From assembly GCA_964036155.1 (NCBI GenBank), contig OZ038422.1:27613201-27677200 (forward strand): DNA of 64,000 nucleotides. Direction: 5' to 3'. Below the pieces are notes generated by a model. It saw nothing but the letters and a program-made list of their open reading frames with translations. It had not been told where the DNA came from and searched no databases. Below are positions 36,346 through 51,300 of this stretch, piece by piece; position 1 is the first letter of the stretch, and every line of letters begins with the position of its first letter. This stretch comes from Diploscapter coronatus (Eukaryota; Nematoda; Chromadorea; Rhabditida; Rhabditidae). The translations under genes were made by a program, and so were the position numbers.

Positions 36346-39300
36346 ATGGAGGGCATCGACCCCGACGTGCTGCTCGAGTGGCTCCAGACGGGCATCGGCG
36401 ATGAACGGGATCTACAGGTTCGCCAAAAATTTAAAATAGCAGTTTTTTTTTTTTTTAAATCTACATTTGTCTAAAATAAAATGTTCTAGAAAATCTCAAA
36501 AATAAGCATTTCTTGAGAAAAAAATATCTAAAAAAGTGAAAATTTTTTAAAATTAATAAACAAATACCAGGGGTGAAATAAACGTTTCAGCTGATGGCCC
36601 TCGAACAGCTCTGCATGCTTCTTCTGATGAGCGACAACATTGATCGCTGCTTCGAGTCTTGTCCGCCACGCACCTTCATCCCCGCCCTCTGCAGGATCTT
36701 CCTCGACGAGACCGCCACTGACAATGTTCTCGAAGTAGGGCGAAGAATCGAATTTTTCCAATATTTTAAATTCAACAATTTTGACATAAAAATGATCAGC
36801 GCGAAACGGGGAATATTCTGATGCTAAGAATGTTCAGGGAAGTTTAAAAATGAATTTATTCTAATTTTCTCTAGGTCACTGCTCGCGCTATCACCTACTA
36901 CCTAGACGTGTCGAATGAGTGCACAAGACGCATCACGCAAGTCGATGGAGCCGTCAAGGCAATTTGCAACAGACTCGCCTCCGCAGAGATGAACGACAGG
37001 ACTAGCAAGGATTTGGGTAAGTCTGAAGGAAATATTTTTAAACAAATAGACAAATTCTATGGAATCTGAGAAAATCGTAATATTTACAGCGGAAAAATAT
37101 TTTTAAAAATTAGAATTTTTTTTAAAACCTTCTGAATGCAAGATTCTTGATGAATTCATTCCAAAGTTGTTGAAAGAATTAAAACAAAAATGACCATGCT
37201 TCAGCGGAGCAATGCGTGAAGCTGTTGGAGCACGTGTGCCAGCGTGAGACGATGGCCGTATACGATGCAGGAGGCATACACGCGATGCTCAATCTCGTCA
37301 GGCAGCACGGCCACAACGTCCACAAGGACACCATCCACTCTGCCATGTCCGTCGTTACGAGGTGGGCAAATTCAAAATTTTGGAAAAACGATTTTCTCCA
37401 GAAAAATAGTACTCAGTTTCAAAAGACTGCAATATTTCGTTCAGAAAAAGATGGACTACCTTTCATCTTTTTATATTTGAGCCACATATCATAGAATTAT
37501 AACAATTTACAACTTGTCTGACATTTAAAAATTTGAAAAAGGCTTTATTATGATTTGTTTTTCGAAAGTTGAACATTTTCAGACTCTGCGGCAAAATGGA
37601 ACCGACGGACCCAGCCCTGACGAAGTGCAGCGAGTCGCTAGGCGCCCTACTCGTGCACGACGACGCCAAAGTGTCTGAAGCAGCCCTCCGATGTTTCGCC
37701 GCCCTGACTGACAGATTCATCAGGAAGATGATGGATCCCGCTGAGTTGACGTCTCATTCTAATTTGGTAGGATCGCAATTTCGGAAATATTCAAAAATCG
37801 AACTTTTATCTTAAAAATGCTTTTTTTTAATTTCAGAGATATTTTTTTTGTAATTTTTTATAGAAGAAGATACAATTTCAGATACCATAAATGGATAAAA
37901 ACATGAATTTGTTGAATTTTCAGGTCGACCACCTCCTCTCGACTCTCTGTAACGAGGCAGCCGACTACTCGGCGAATTTCATCTCGATCGTCCTCTCGCT
38001 GCTTTCCAACCTGTGCAGAGGCAGTGCCGCAGTCACTGAGCAAGTCCTGAGGTCGGAAATTCTTTTTAAAACGTCACTTATGAAAATTACTATTTGTAAC
38101 AATAGATCTAGATTTTAAAAGATGCCATTTTTCATTTGTATGAACTATGTTTTGAAAATCATGCAGATTACTTCCAGCTCGCCCAAACTGATGAACGCTG
38201 TCTCCTGCGTCCTTTCCAACAAAGATGACCGAGTCGTGACCGATGGACTGAGATTGGCTGATTTATTGGTGATGCTGCTCTGTGAGGGACGCTCAGCGCT
38301 GCCATATCCTATGGCGGTAAGTTTTTCTAAAGTTCACTAAATGGATGGAGAAGTTACTGTTGAAATTATGAAACTTCAACTTTTACAGTCAAAATAAGGA
38401 AAACACATTTTCAGATTTCTTTCATAAAATTTCTATGGAAAGTTTCTTAAAATTCGAGAAAAATTAACATATTAAACATTTTCAACAAGAAAATCATTAA
38501 AAATTTTGATCTTCTAGGTCCAATCCGGTCCAGACTCGATGCAGGTCGGCGCGAACACCGAGCGGGCTCACAGGCAAATCATCGATTCCATCAGGCAGAA
38601 GGATCTCAACTCGCTCGTCGATGCTATCGAGGGAAATGTGGTAGGAATTCGGAATTTCTGCAAAAATGGATTTCTTTTAAAATATTTAAAAAGAATATGT
38701 AAAATGCAAATTTCAATTAACTCGGAAAATTTTAGGTGGACGTGAATTTCACAGACGACGTCGGTCAGACGCTGTGCAACTGGGCATCGGCTTTCGGCTC
38801 GATCGAAATGGTCCAGTATCTGTGTGACAAGGTAAAATCCTGGAAAATTTGAAAAATAGGAATATGAGAAGCAGTTTTTTTTCGTAGAAATGATCACTTT
38901 TGAATTTCAGGGCGCCGATGTCAACAAAGGCCACAAATCCAGCAGTCTTCATTACGCCGCCTGCTTTGGCAGACCTGACGTAAGGAAAACTATAAAAATT
39001 CAATTTTTTGAAAGAATAAACGAATGCAAAACCTTCCAACCTCAAGATATTAAAAAAGAATGAGAATTTTCAATTTCCTTGAAAGGTCTAAGATTCGTGA
39101 AATTTGATATTTTTCCAGATCGTCAAACTTCTGCTGCAGAAAGGCGCTAACCCAGATTTGCGAGACGAGGACGGAAAGACCGCGTTGGACAAGGCCAGGG
39201 AGCGCAGCGACGAAGAACACGTCCAGGTCGCCACCATTCTCGAGAGTCCCTCCGTCTACATGCATGTCAAAAGTGAGGGCAAATTTTTGAGTTAAAAACT

Positions 39301-42300
39301 AAAGAATCGATTTTTTAGAAAAGAAAGAATTCTTGATAAAAGATAATTTCTGAAAATTATAAAGTGAACATTTTTCAGAAGACGACAAAAAATCCTCCTC
39401 GTCTGCGTCGAGTTCCGACGAAGGCGGTGCGTCGTCGAGTCGTGCAGGAAATGAGAAGCCATCCATGGATTTGCCCGATCGACACATCGCCAAGAAGGTC
39501 CTCCAGCAGCTGCTCCCCATCTTCTGCGAGATTTTCCAGGTTTGCTAAACATTGAAAATCAGAAGAAAATAAGTTGAAAGAAAAGTTATGCACGTATTTT
39601 GAAGATTCGAAGAAAGGAAGAAGATAAAAGGATAAATGGGTGAATTTAAAAAAAAAAAAAAAAAAAATGATAAATTTCCAGAAATCGCTCAGTGCAAATG
39701 TGAGAAGAACATCGCTAAATCTGCTGAGGAAAATAGTGGACAACATTGATCAGGTAAAAATTAAAAAAAAAAAAAAATAAAATCTGAAGGGGAAAAATTT
39801 CAGGCGGATCTCAAGCCGATGCTGTGCGATGCGTCGACCACTCCGGGCGCGGAAAATCTCGTCAACGTTGTCGTTTCCGTGCTCGACCAGGAAGACGATC
39901 TGGAAGGCCAGGAACAAGTTCTCATGGTCAGAATTTCCATTTTGTGAAAATATTTTTGCAACTTTGAAAAACTAATCAGAATGAAACGAACTTTGTTTCA
40001 GATTCTCTCCTCTCTGCTCAAGAAGGATTCTGATTTGTGGGTGAACGAGCTGGTCAGACTGGGCGTTTTCGAACGAGTTGAAGCCATAGCTAAACCGCCA
40101 CAGGTAAAAATGAGAAAATGAAAATGCAAAAATGATAAAGTATACGATTTCCAGGAACTGTTCGATGAAAAAGAAGGGGACAAGGTCACTTCATCTTCTG
40201 TAACGACCATGACCACGAACAGGGAGCTCACCCCGATTGGAGAGGAACAACACGCTCATTCAATCGGAGCAGCCAGTCGGGCCAGTGCGATGAGTGTTAG
40301 CAGGTAAAAAGAAATTCGGAGAACGCTAATTTTGCTAAGATGAAGGAAGAGCTACAGCTGATTTTTTCTATTTGTTGAAGAAACATGAAGATTTTGATAG
40401 AAAATGGGAAAAGTTAGTGATAAAAATATCCGTAGAGAAATTTTAGAATAAAATGATAAAATTCAATAAGGCAATGGAAAAGCTACACAAAAATGTTATC
40501 TTCTCAAAACAATGCTTATTTTCAGTTTCAGGTCAACGGCCTCCACCCCATCCGTGCAATTCGACTCCGAGCGGGAGACCCTGTCGAATGTGGACGAGAG
40601 CGAGAGGATGGCCATGCTCAACACGATGCTCTCTTTCGATTCAGATTTGGTCACAGGGGCCGCCATGGAAACTCCCCCACCCACTGTCGAAGTCGATGAG
40701 GCCGAGATCGGAGGGGTGCCGAGTCAGGTAATAGGAAAAATTGAAAATATAACCCTGACTTCGAAAATGATGAAATTTAGATAGAAAATTGATGGAAATG
40801 CAATGTTCTAGAATTTTGTTTAAAAAAACCAATAAAATGCGTGAATTTCCAGGAAGAAGGCATCAAAGCCAAATCCGCAAAAGGCGTGGTGAGCAACAAA
40901 ATTACTATCGCCGAAGTCGCCACAGACAAGACTGAGCTCGTCAAGGGAACGCCCTATCGCTGGAAAGAGTGGAGGATCGTTAGAGGCGACGTGTCGCTCT
41001 TCGTCTGGAACGATGTCGTTCTGATTGAGTTGAAGTGGGGCATTTTTGAAATTTCGAAAGATAATCAATATTCTGAAAAAAACTGAGTATTTTCTGTAGA
41101 GTATTTTACCATCTGATAGAAAAATATTCAAATTCTCTGACAAATGCCAATATTTTGTTTGCAGTCTGCAAAGCAACGGCTGGTTCCAGTTTCTGATGGA
41201 CGGGGAGCTGTGGATGGTGTGGAATGGGGGCGTCGAGGAGAAGAAGGAGGGGCCCGTCAGGCTCGCCGATGGAAGGGCTATGATTGCCAGGTTCTAAAAA
41301 TGTCTTTTTTTTTAGCTTTGAAAAAAATTTAATTGAGATATTTTTGAGAAAAATATCTTTTTCAGATGGAGAGAGTCTAAATCGGCCTACCCGGAGGACA
41401 TGCCCGCAGTAAACATTCTCACCAACGCCAAGAAGATGGAGGCCGGAAGTTGGCAGGTAAGGAATGAACATTCAAAAGATAAACGAATGGAAAATTTTCA
41501 ACATAAAAATCCAAAATCTGAAAAAAGTGAAATCTAATGAATAAAAGATAACAAAGATGAAATTTTAGTAATTTTCCAAGAATTCTAAGAAGAGTCGAAT
41601 TTTTCAGGTTTGGTGCACGAAGGCGAACGAGATTCTGCTGAAGTCGATAGCGAGCCATGCCAAGTCCGTCGTGAGTCTGAAGGACGACACAGGCGCTGTG
41701 GTTTACGATACCCCCAACAGAGACAAACGCATCACGCACACCCCTACCAGTCCCCTCCCTGTCGAGTTTCATACTGGTAAAAATCAATAATTCTAATTTT
41801 TATTTTTTAACTTTCTAAAGAAAAATAGAAAAAGTTACAGAATTGTTGAATTTCGGAAAAAGTAAAATGTAGAAATTTGAAAACTGAAAAGAAGATGAAT
41901 GAAGTTTATATTTATACAAATTTATAAAAAAAAAAAAAAAAAAAATTTTAAGGTTGGTCGCAGCACGGCACCTCGACGAAGCGTCGCAAGCTGTGCAACG
42001 AGATTCAGAGGAGACGAGTGCAGTCACTCGCTTGGGAGCTGTGGACCCGACACCTGAAGGAGGCCAGGACAAAGCCCAGAGAGGTCGTCCTGAAGCTACA
42101 AAATGCCGCTGTCATCATTCATGTAAGTTTAGGGGTTAAAAACAAATTTGCATTTGAAAAATTAATTTTCATGGGAGCATATAGAATATTTTTTTTCTCT
42201 TTGATAGAGAAGGGGAAAGGGGACATACAAGAGAAGAAAGATGAAAAGTAAAACTCTAAGGTTCAAATTTCCAGGACGCCGTGATGAAAGCTATTCAACT

Positions 42301-45300
42301 GTCGTCGATTTCCAGACCCAAACAGGCCAAACAGCCCAGGATTGAGCAAGTCAGAGAGGTAAAAGAAATGAAAATGCCCGAATTTTACATTATTGGAAAT
42401 GAAAAAGTTGATACTTTGTCTAATATTTTATCATTTCGTTTTCCTGAATGTAGAGTTTTGCCTAAAATAAGGAAGTTTAGTAGATAAATAATTTTTCAGC
42501 TCGTCAGCGCACTCCAAATGATCCACGAAGTAGTGGTGGGCGATTGCCGTCTTTCGACGTTCGAATTCTCGATTTCGGGAATCATCGCGGCTCTTCACGA
42601 ACTACTCGCCCTGGCTGAAATCCATCCCGAGAGCTATCCGGCGAGGATGTTCAGGGAGGCTTTCTCCACGCCTGCCGGACTGTCGAGTTTGCTGCAGGTA
42701 AAATGGAATTTGGGGAAATCTTGAAAATTTCAATTTCTCAGCAATTCCTCAAGTTGAAATAAGTTTAGCAGAATTAATTGAAAACTGAAGATGCAAGTTC
42801 TCAAACCCATATTCTTTGAAAAACTGAACTTTTCTAAATTGAAAGCAAGGAAATAAAACTAAAGAATTTCAGAAGCTGATTTCCGTGCTGGAATCGACGG
42901 AAAAGTTCCCGCAGTATCTGTACGACATTCCCGGCGGCTCCTCGTACGGACTGCAGCTGCTGTCGAGGAGACTCAGGATGAAACTGGAAATGGCCTCGAG
43001 CCAGACAGGAAATGCAGATCCCAACAAACAGCAACAACTCATCGACAGGTGGGGGAGAAGAAAACAATTGCGTTTTGCAAACATGAAAGAAAAAGTTGAA
43101 TCCTCAGAGCTAAAAGCTTCGGTGGAATTTTTTTTGCGTTTTAAACTCTTCAGAAGAAAGGACTCATTTTGCGTTTCAAAATATATATGCTACAGTAGAA
43201 AAATGCTGCTTATCAAAGATACCAAACATGATCTCATTCCTATTAGAAAGAAATAAGAATTAAGATTCAATGACAGATATTTTTTTAGAACCGGCAAGCT
43301 CATCAAATCCGAGCCCTTGGCGACGGTCGGTCAAATCAAGTCTGCGGTTCTGAAAATGGTAGCCCGTCAATGGTACGAGAGGGAGCGACACAACTACGCG
43401 TTCGTCAAGGCCATTCAGGAGGCCACCGCAAATCCCCCCGCACAGTCGCTCAAGTTCATCTACACCAGCGATTTTGATGATCAAGGTATGTAATTGAAAA
43501 AAAAACAAATTAAAGGGGAACATTTCTCTTTTTAGAAAATAGACTAAATTTTGAAAATGTAAATAGTTCACGCAGAAAGTCTTTTTTTTTTTTTTAAATT
43601 AACTCGAACTTTTCTGTGAAAGACTGACAGGCTTTTGATTTTAAAAGATTTTCTACAGAAAATAATTTTAAACTTATTCTATTTAAAAATATCGAAATTA
43701 CGAAAATGCAGGAATAATCTACTGGTTGGGCACGAACGGTCGCACACGGGAATGGACGAATCCGGCCACGGTGGGCGTCGTCAAAGTCACCTCATCGGAC
43801 AACCGACAGCCCTTCGGAAAGCCCGAGGACATCCTCAGCAGAGACATCAGCCCACTCAACTGCCATACCAGTGATGATAAGTAAGGGATGCATTTTTGGG
43901 GGAAAGTGTCATTTTTTGAAAGAAAAGATCTTTGCAAAGTGATTGGAATTTTGGAGGGGGATTAATTGTAGGAAAATGACAAAAATTCGAAGAAAACGAA
44001 GTATAATTTGAAAAATTCCAGAAACGCAAATTTCACGATCGACTTGGGCGTCTACGTCTATCCGACTTCGTACACGCTGAGGCATGCGAGGGGATATGGA
44101 AGGTCGGCACTCAGGAACTGGCTCTTCCAAGGATCCAAAGACAAACAGGTACGAGAGGAGAGTCGCATATAGTGATTGGCAAACGATATGAGGGAGACCC
44201 GTAGTGGTGTCGAAAATAGGAAAAATCGTGGACGTTTTGAAAATCGGATTTGTTTAGGTCTGGGAGATGCTCGTGGCGCACTTGGACGACGCGAGTTTGG
44301 GCGACCCAGGGTCCACTGCAACCTGGCCGATCGAGGATAATCAGACTAAGGGTAAGAATGAAAAGAAATAATAGAAAAAGAGAACTAATCTTGAAAAATG
44401 TTTTAAAATTGATTCTTTCTTAAAAATTGAAAGATTAACATAATTGTGTAGGTCCATTCCGCTACTTCCGAATCGCGCAGAACGGCAAGAACTCGTCGAA
44501 TCAGACCTACTACCTGAGCCTCTCGGGATTCGAGATCTACGGCCAAATTGTCGATGTCGTCGTGGACGGGTTCGCCCCCGTCAAGGACGAGAGCAAGGAG
44601 GAGAAGACTGGTAGTAAAATTAGCACTAAAATTGACAAACTAGTTTATTCAATTAGAAAAAATTGTGAAATTGTTTAAAAAAATCCTAAAATCTTTCAAA
44701 CGATATGAAGCTATGAAGAAAGAGTTGAGAAATGCTGAAAATAGAAATAAGAAAATGGAATTTGCAGGCAAATCTTCGACGAAAGACGACACCAAGGCCT
44801 CGAATCGTTTCGCGATCCCCAAACTCAACAATCGACAGGCAATCGGAGTGAGTCAGAGTGGGTCGACTGAGCCGAAGACCAAACTGCGAATGCCCTCTGC
44901 ATTGATGGGTAGCTGGAGGGAAATCAGAGGCTGGAAGGTCGTCAGAGGACCTGATTGGAGGCAAGCATTTTGGGAAAACGAAGAGAATTAAGGGACTTAG
45001 AGAAATTTCAGATTTTTGAAAAGGGTATTTTCATGGGAGATTTCTGGAAAATGAGTAGTAATTTGTGCTAGAAAGAGTTGAACAAATACATTGGTTGAGA
45101 GTGGCAACTTTTTCAAATTTGCAGATGGGACGATCAAGACGGCCAGGGCCAAGGCAGAGTGGTCAGTTCGAGTCAACAAGGATGGGTCGAGGTGATCTGG
45201 GACAATGGCTATCGCAACTCGTACAGGTAAGGATATACCATTTTGGCAACATTACCAAAATAGAACCCATGCTTCTGATACCATTACCAGAAAGATATCG

Positions 45301-48300
45301 TTGGGTAACTTGAACCAAAATAATACCGCTTTTAGTCAACTTTACCGTTCTTATTTCCAGATATGGTGTGGATGGCAAATTCGACGTGAAACGAATCGAC
45401 CCCCCAGCAGCAAGCAGCGCACCTCCGAGTGGAAAGGCGCAAAGTGGAACGACAGAAGGAGGACCCAAGAACCCCATCGCAAATGCAATGCTCAAGACTT
45501 TCGCCAGTAGGAGAGGGCTCGGTCAGAGGTGAGGAAATCGGAAATTTGGAAAGACCAAGAAAGAATACATTATTCTGGATTCTCGACTTCTCGGTTGATG
45601 AGAATTTATTTTTAAAGAAGGATCAAGTTAAGAAATTTTGACAACTTTAGCATGTGAACATTCGATATCCTAAATTTCCAGATCCACCCAGCAGAATGAG
45701 GACAGAGACGAGATGTTCACGTTCGGCAACCTGCTCAAGAGCAAGGCGCCCGCAGTGTCCACAGCCAGCACCCCCCTGTCTCGATTCACCCGCCCGGCGA
45801 TTTCCTCTGCGCACAGCACTTCCACGACCGCCGCATCCAGCGCCGGTCCGAGTGGAGTCGCTCAAGCTGCTGGTACAAGCTTTCAAATTATCTCATTTTC
45901 GAAGAAAGATAAACTTGGATTGAAAATTAAAGTCATAAAATTTGAAAAAGAAAAAATACAAGCAATTTGATTTTCAGGAGGAGTGTCTCAGCAACAGCAG
46001 CCCGGACAAGGCCCGACCTCGCAATCGAGTGCAGGAACGACGATCGGTAAGAAGTCGATGAGCACGACGAATCTGGTCGACGAGAGACATTCCACCGGAC
46101 CGAGTGTCGCCTCCACGGGACAGGCAGCCAGCGCCGAGAGTTTGCAGGTGAGAAATAGAGAATATGGGCTTCTCTTGAAAACTAGAAAAAAAAATTGATT
46201 TTTGAAAGCTATAAAATAAATGAAACTGCAAATTGGAATTTTTCAGCACCAAACCCCCTCTCTGGAAAACCTACTCGCCAAGGCGAACACCCACGCGTTC
46301 GGACGAATTGCTGAAACCCAGGAAAGCGGAGAAACCGAAGGCGGCAGGGAGACTCCACACGTGCTGCGGGAGGCCAGGGAGGAGAATGAAGAGGATGAAA
46401 ATGAGACGGAGACGGGCGATGGATCGACAGAAACTGGCACTACTGCTAGGTGAGGGATAAAAGAATAAAAATGTGATCCTTAAAGAAATGCATAGAAAAT
46501 GAGGGGTGATAAGTTTTTTTCTCGAGAAAATGTTTTAGACAGGAGTTATGAAAGAAGGACAGGAGTCGTATTAAAAATTTTAAAGAAGACGAGCATTATG
46601 TTCTAAAAGAGAATTTTAGAAATATTAATTAGAAAAGTAATTTGATATTTCAGCAGCAAGAGCATATCCACGGATGAAAGCCGCTCCGCGGACTCTTCGA
46701 ACGCAGACGTGTCGATTTACTCGAGTCGCTCCTCTGTGTTGGACATTACTCCCAGGGACACTCCGGTTAGAAAATCGATATTTTGAAAATTTAGCATTTC
46801 TTGAGAATGAATGAAGTTGGATAAAATGCACTTTTCAGGCTACTCCCGCAACTCTGTCTGGTGAAAAGGCTAACAACTCTCTTTCGGTGTCAGCTCCTGA
46901 TTTGGCTGCAAGGCAGAGACAGCAGTCGAGTGAGGCATCGTCTGAATTGGACAACATGCTGGAAGCGGCTGAAGGTAAATTAGGAAAAAACACCAAATAA
47001 AACTCAAAATTCAAGCATTCTTCGAAGGCTCGATGGACACTGACGACGAGGACAACGATAATGCGACTGCCGCGGGAAGCAGCTCGGAGATGAACGAATT
47101 GCCCGTCACGCGAGGAGGCTCCATCAAGGATGACGAGTGGCACCGTAAGTTCAAAGATGTGCAAATAAAAGTTTAGCCGAATTTTAAGGGCTATATTTTG
47201 ACGTGGGACATTTTTTAAAAGCGATATTTAAAACTTCCTGATGAATTCCCAAAAAATTAGTATATTTTTGTGATTTTGAAAAGAAAAAAAATTATCTTAA
47301 AAAATGAAAAACGGAAAGAATTATAAAACCGAGAAATTTTTGAAAATAAAATTCAGGAGTGTTCGAAGCCGAACAAGTGATGCCGCCCCCCGGCTTGCAG
47401 CAGAGTGGCTCCGTCTCTTCTTCTGGAGCTCAGCATGGCGCATCCGACAGAAGCTTCCTCGAAAGAGTCCGAGATGTGTTGGCTGGAGAAGACAGCAACG
47501 ACCCCATTATTCAGGGACTCTTTGCAGGTGAATTTTTTAACTTGAAGAAGAAGATTGGATTTTAAAGAAAACCCTAGAAATGTACAGGAAAAATGATGAT
47601 TTTTGTACGTGTGAATGAGAATGTACAGAGTAATGAACTTTTCCTCAAATACTCGAGTTGATATGATAAACATTTGAAAAGTGGAAGAACTCCAAAAGTC
47701 TACAGGAAAAAAGTTTATAATATTTTTGAGATTCAAGAAACAAATTCAGTTCCCGAACCTTCTAAGCCCTCTTCGACTTCCGGTGCGAGGGCCAGTTATG
47801 CCTTCCCCCACTCGACATCATCCTCGACCTCTGGCTCGGTAACGACGCACACAGGCAGACCGGACAAGCCTGAGAGAACAAGTTTACACAGCAGAGACGC
47901 AGCGGGAAGTGGAATGCATTCGAGTTCGCTGAAACAGACAATCGGGAAATACGCTGATGTGCTCAAGGGAATCATGCAGAGTGTAAGATTTTGCTTTAAA
48001 TTTAGAGTTCTGAATTAAAAAAGCTTTGAAAACATGATTTTCTGTATATTATTTTAAAGCAAAATTTTGCTGAAAGAAAGAAAGCTTCTGAAAAAAACGT
48101 GAATTTTCAGGTGATGGACACCCAATCCTCCGCAATGGAAATGGAAGAACTGATGGACGAGGATGAGTTCTACGAGGACGAAGATGGGAATGAAGACGAT
48201 GTCGATGAGGACCTGGCTCAGCAGGTAAAATACTCAAAAACTATTGACATAGGCCAAACTTCATTCCGATTTCAAATAAAAATGAACGATTGCAGCTGGG

Positions 48301-51300
48301 CATCCCCGTCGAGACTTTCGCCACTGTTCTCAGACACGGAGCCAGAGACCTGAAGTTGAATTGGAAACAGGTGAGAATAATGAGGTTTCTGAGGAAAATT
48401 AAGCGATTTTGGAAATGGTGGAGGAAAGTGATCATTTTTGATAAATTGAAAGTCTGAGGAAGAACTATGTTTTATGACATTTTATGGAAAATCATGAGCT
48501 TTTAGAAACTTCGAAGGAAAAAATGGTGTAGTCAGGAATTGCAAATATTTGCACTCTTCTCGAATTTCTGGAATTTGGTAATTTTTCAAAGTTGCAGCTC
48601 TCCCAGTACATGATGGGCGGAAGCGGTTCGGGCTGGGAATCGCGAGGTTCGGGCGACGGCTCGAGGGATCTGAGGTCCTACGATGATGAAGTCGTCATTA
48701 AGTGCCAATTCCAGGTCTGAAAAATTTGATTTTCCTTGGACTTATAAAAATTACAATAACTATAAAGAATGTTCAGAATTTGAATTTCAGACACTTTAGA
48801 AATATCCATGATTCTTTTAAAATTTCAGTCTCTCATCCCAGCTTTCGACCCTCGACCCGGCAGGGCCAACGTCAACCAGATCCAAGAGGTCGAGCTGCCG
48901 AGCACCGTCAATGAACCTGTCACTGCGGTGAAATCGGTAATTTCGAGAAAAAAATGAAATTTCTAATTTCCGTTTCATGAAAATGCTCACTTTAGAAAGT
49001 AGCACTTTATTTTCTGTGCACACAATTTGGAAATTAAAAAAAAAAAAAAAAACAACTAGGGTTTTGAAATGACAGAAATCTTCAGTCCGATGACCCCTCA
49101 ATTCGTCTCTATCTTCGCGGCCCGAATCTGACCGGAGTGGAAAATGTGACCGTGGCGATGACGGATGACGACGCGTCCTTCTTCAAATACGTCCAGATAT
49201 TGTCGAATCAAACTTCTTGGTCTTCAGTAAGTTTTGAAAGAACGAATGAGCTTTAATAGTTCATATTTTCTGAGAAAATGCAAAATCTTGTCACAAGAAT
49301 AAGTGGGTTCTTCTAAAAAGAAAATATTTTTCAGAAATCGGAAAGGAGCAGAAGAATCTGGGAGCCAACCTACACACTGATCTACGAAGACGCGACTGAA
49401 GACGTGGTGATTCAGGTCGATCAAATCGAGGATGAGGCCAGCAAAGTGCCGCAGGGCGTCAATGAGGTCGGAAAAATTCTATTTTTTTTTTTTAAATTTA
49501 GAAAAATCTTATTTATCCTAAAGAAAACAATTCTAAATTTTTCAGTGCCTAGAAACTATCGGCCTCCTCTCGCGAATGCAGGACGTCTCCATCAACCCTC
49601 AGGTCTTCATCAGCGACAAACTCACCATGAAATTGACGCAGGTGCGGGCGAAGAGTCGTAGTGAAAATTGAATTTTGAACGTGATTTTTGCAGGAACTTT
49701 CCGATGCGTTGGTGGTAGCTGCGAGGGCGCTGCCTGAGTGGTGCTCCAGATTGGTATACATCTATCCCTGTCTGTTCAGTGTGGAAACAAGGTATGAGCA
49801 TTTAGGAAAAGAATGAAAAATCTTGGAATTTCTTCCAAAAGTCGAAAGCGCAATGTATCTAACTGAACGACTTGATAAACGTGAAAATTTATTAACCAAG
49901 TAATAGAAAATTTTGCCAATGCAAGTGAAAATTAGAGCATCTCTGAAGAGATCTCGAAAAATTAAAGATACGATAAAAGTTAGAAAATATAAGATTGCAT
50001 TTTTAGAAACATGTACCTGCAAGCGACGGGCTTCGGTGTGACACGAACAATCGTGTGGCTGCAGTCGCGCAGAGACGCTGCGCTGGACAGAGCCAGAGGC
50101 ACGGGCCAGGCGGGAGCGGGCAGCGCTAGCAGACCCGACAGATACCAGGAATACAGGGTCGGCAGGCTCAAGACTGAGAGGATTAAGGTTGGATTTATCT
50201 AAAAAGAAAGCAATTAAATTTGAAAAGAAAACAGTAGAAGGAAAGTTGAGTTGCGCAGAACTTTTTCAAGCTTCTGAAAGAAGCTAGAAAATAAAAAGTG
50301 AATTTTGGAATAAAGATGAGATTTAGGTGTCCCGCGCCGAAGACCATCTCATGGAGCAGGCAATCCGCGTGATGAAATTCCACTCGGAGAGGAAATCCAT
50401 ACTGGAAATCGACTTCACCAATGAAGAGGGAACCGGATTGGGTTAGTTTTCAAAGATGTTGAGAAATGGATTCTTTCCAGAATTTCGAAATACTATTTAT
50501 CTAAAATTAGAATATTTGTAGTTCCAGACGGAAAACAGCAGTATTTATCGATTTTCGCTCATTTGCAGGTCCCACCTTGGAATTCTACGCGCTAGTTGCG
50601 GCCGAGTTGCAGAAGAAGTCGCTGGCGATTTGGCTGTGCGACGATGCGGATGAACATACGCTGAAGCATGAAGAGAGGGAACTCGATCTGGGCGAGGGCA
50701 AGAAGCCACCGGGGTCAGCCTTGAAATGTTTTTTTTCTGAAAAAATGATACTTAGAAAATTCTCAATTTTTTTAAACATACCTTTGGAAAAAATGAAAAG
50801 TAAAGACTTTTGAGAAACAAGGGAAATAGTGTTTGTTGTTCAAAAGATGCAAATTTTAGAAAATCTGATTTTTTAAGAAGAAGATTAATTTCAGATACTA
50901 TGTTCGAAGATCAGGAGGACTATTTCCCGCGCCCCTACCGCCACACACGGACGAGCTTCACAGGGCCACCGAGTTGTTCAGAATCCTCGGCATTTTCTTG
51001 GCTAAGGTTGGAAATTTTGAAGAAAAACATTAAAAATAAGAAAATTCTAAAAATTCCACAAATTTATCAATATTATTTGTCTGTAGATTTCTCATAAAAG
51101 GATTCTAAATTTCTAAAAACCTAGAGAAATAAAATAATATAATTTTAGGTGCTCCAAGACGGCCGTCTCGTGGACCTGCCCCTCTCCCGTCCATTCCTGA
51201 AAATGCTGACCAACAGCCGATTGACTGAGAATGCAGAGCCAACCCTAGAACGAGTCCTCTCTCTGGACGATCTGGAGGAAGTCCATCCTGTCAAGGGTAA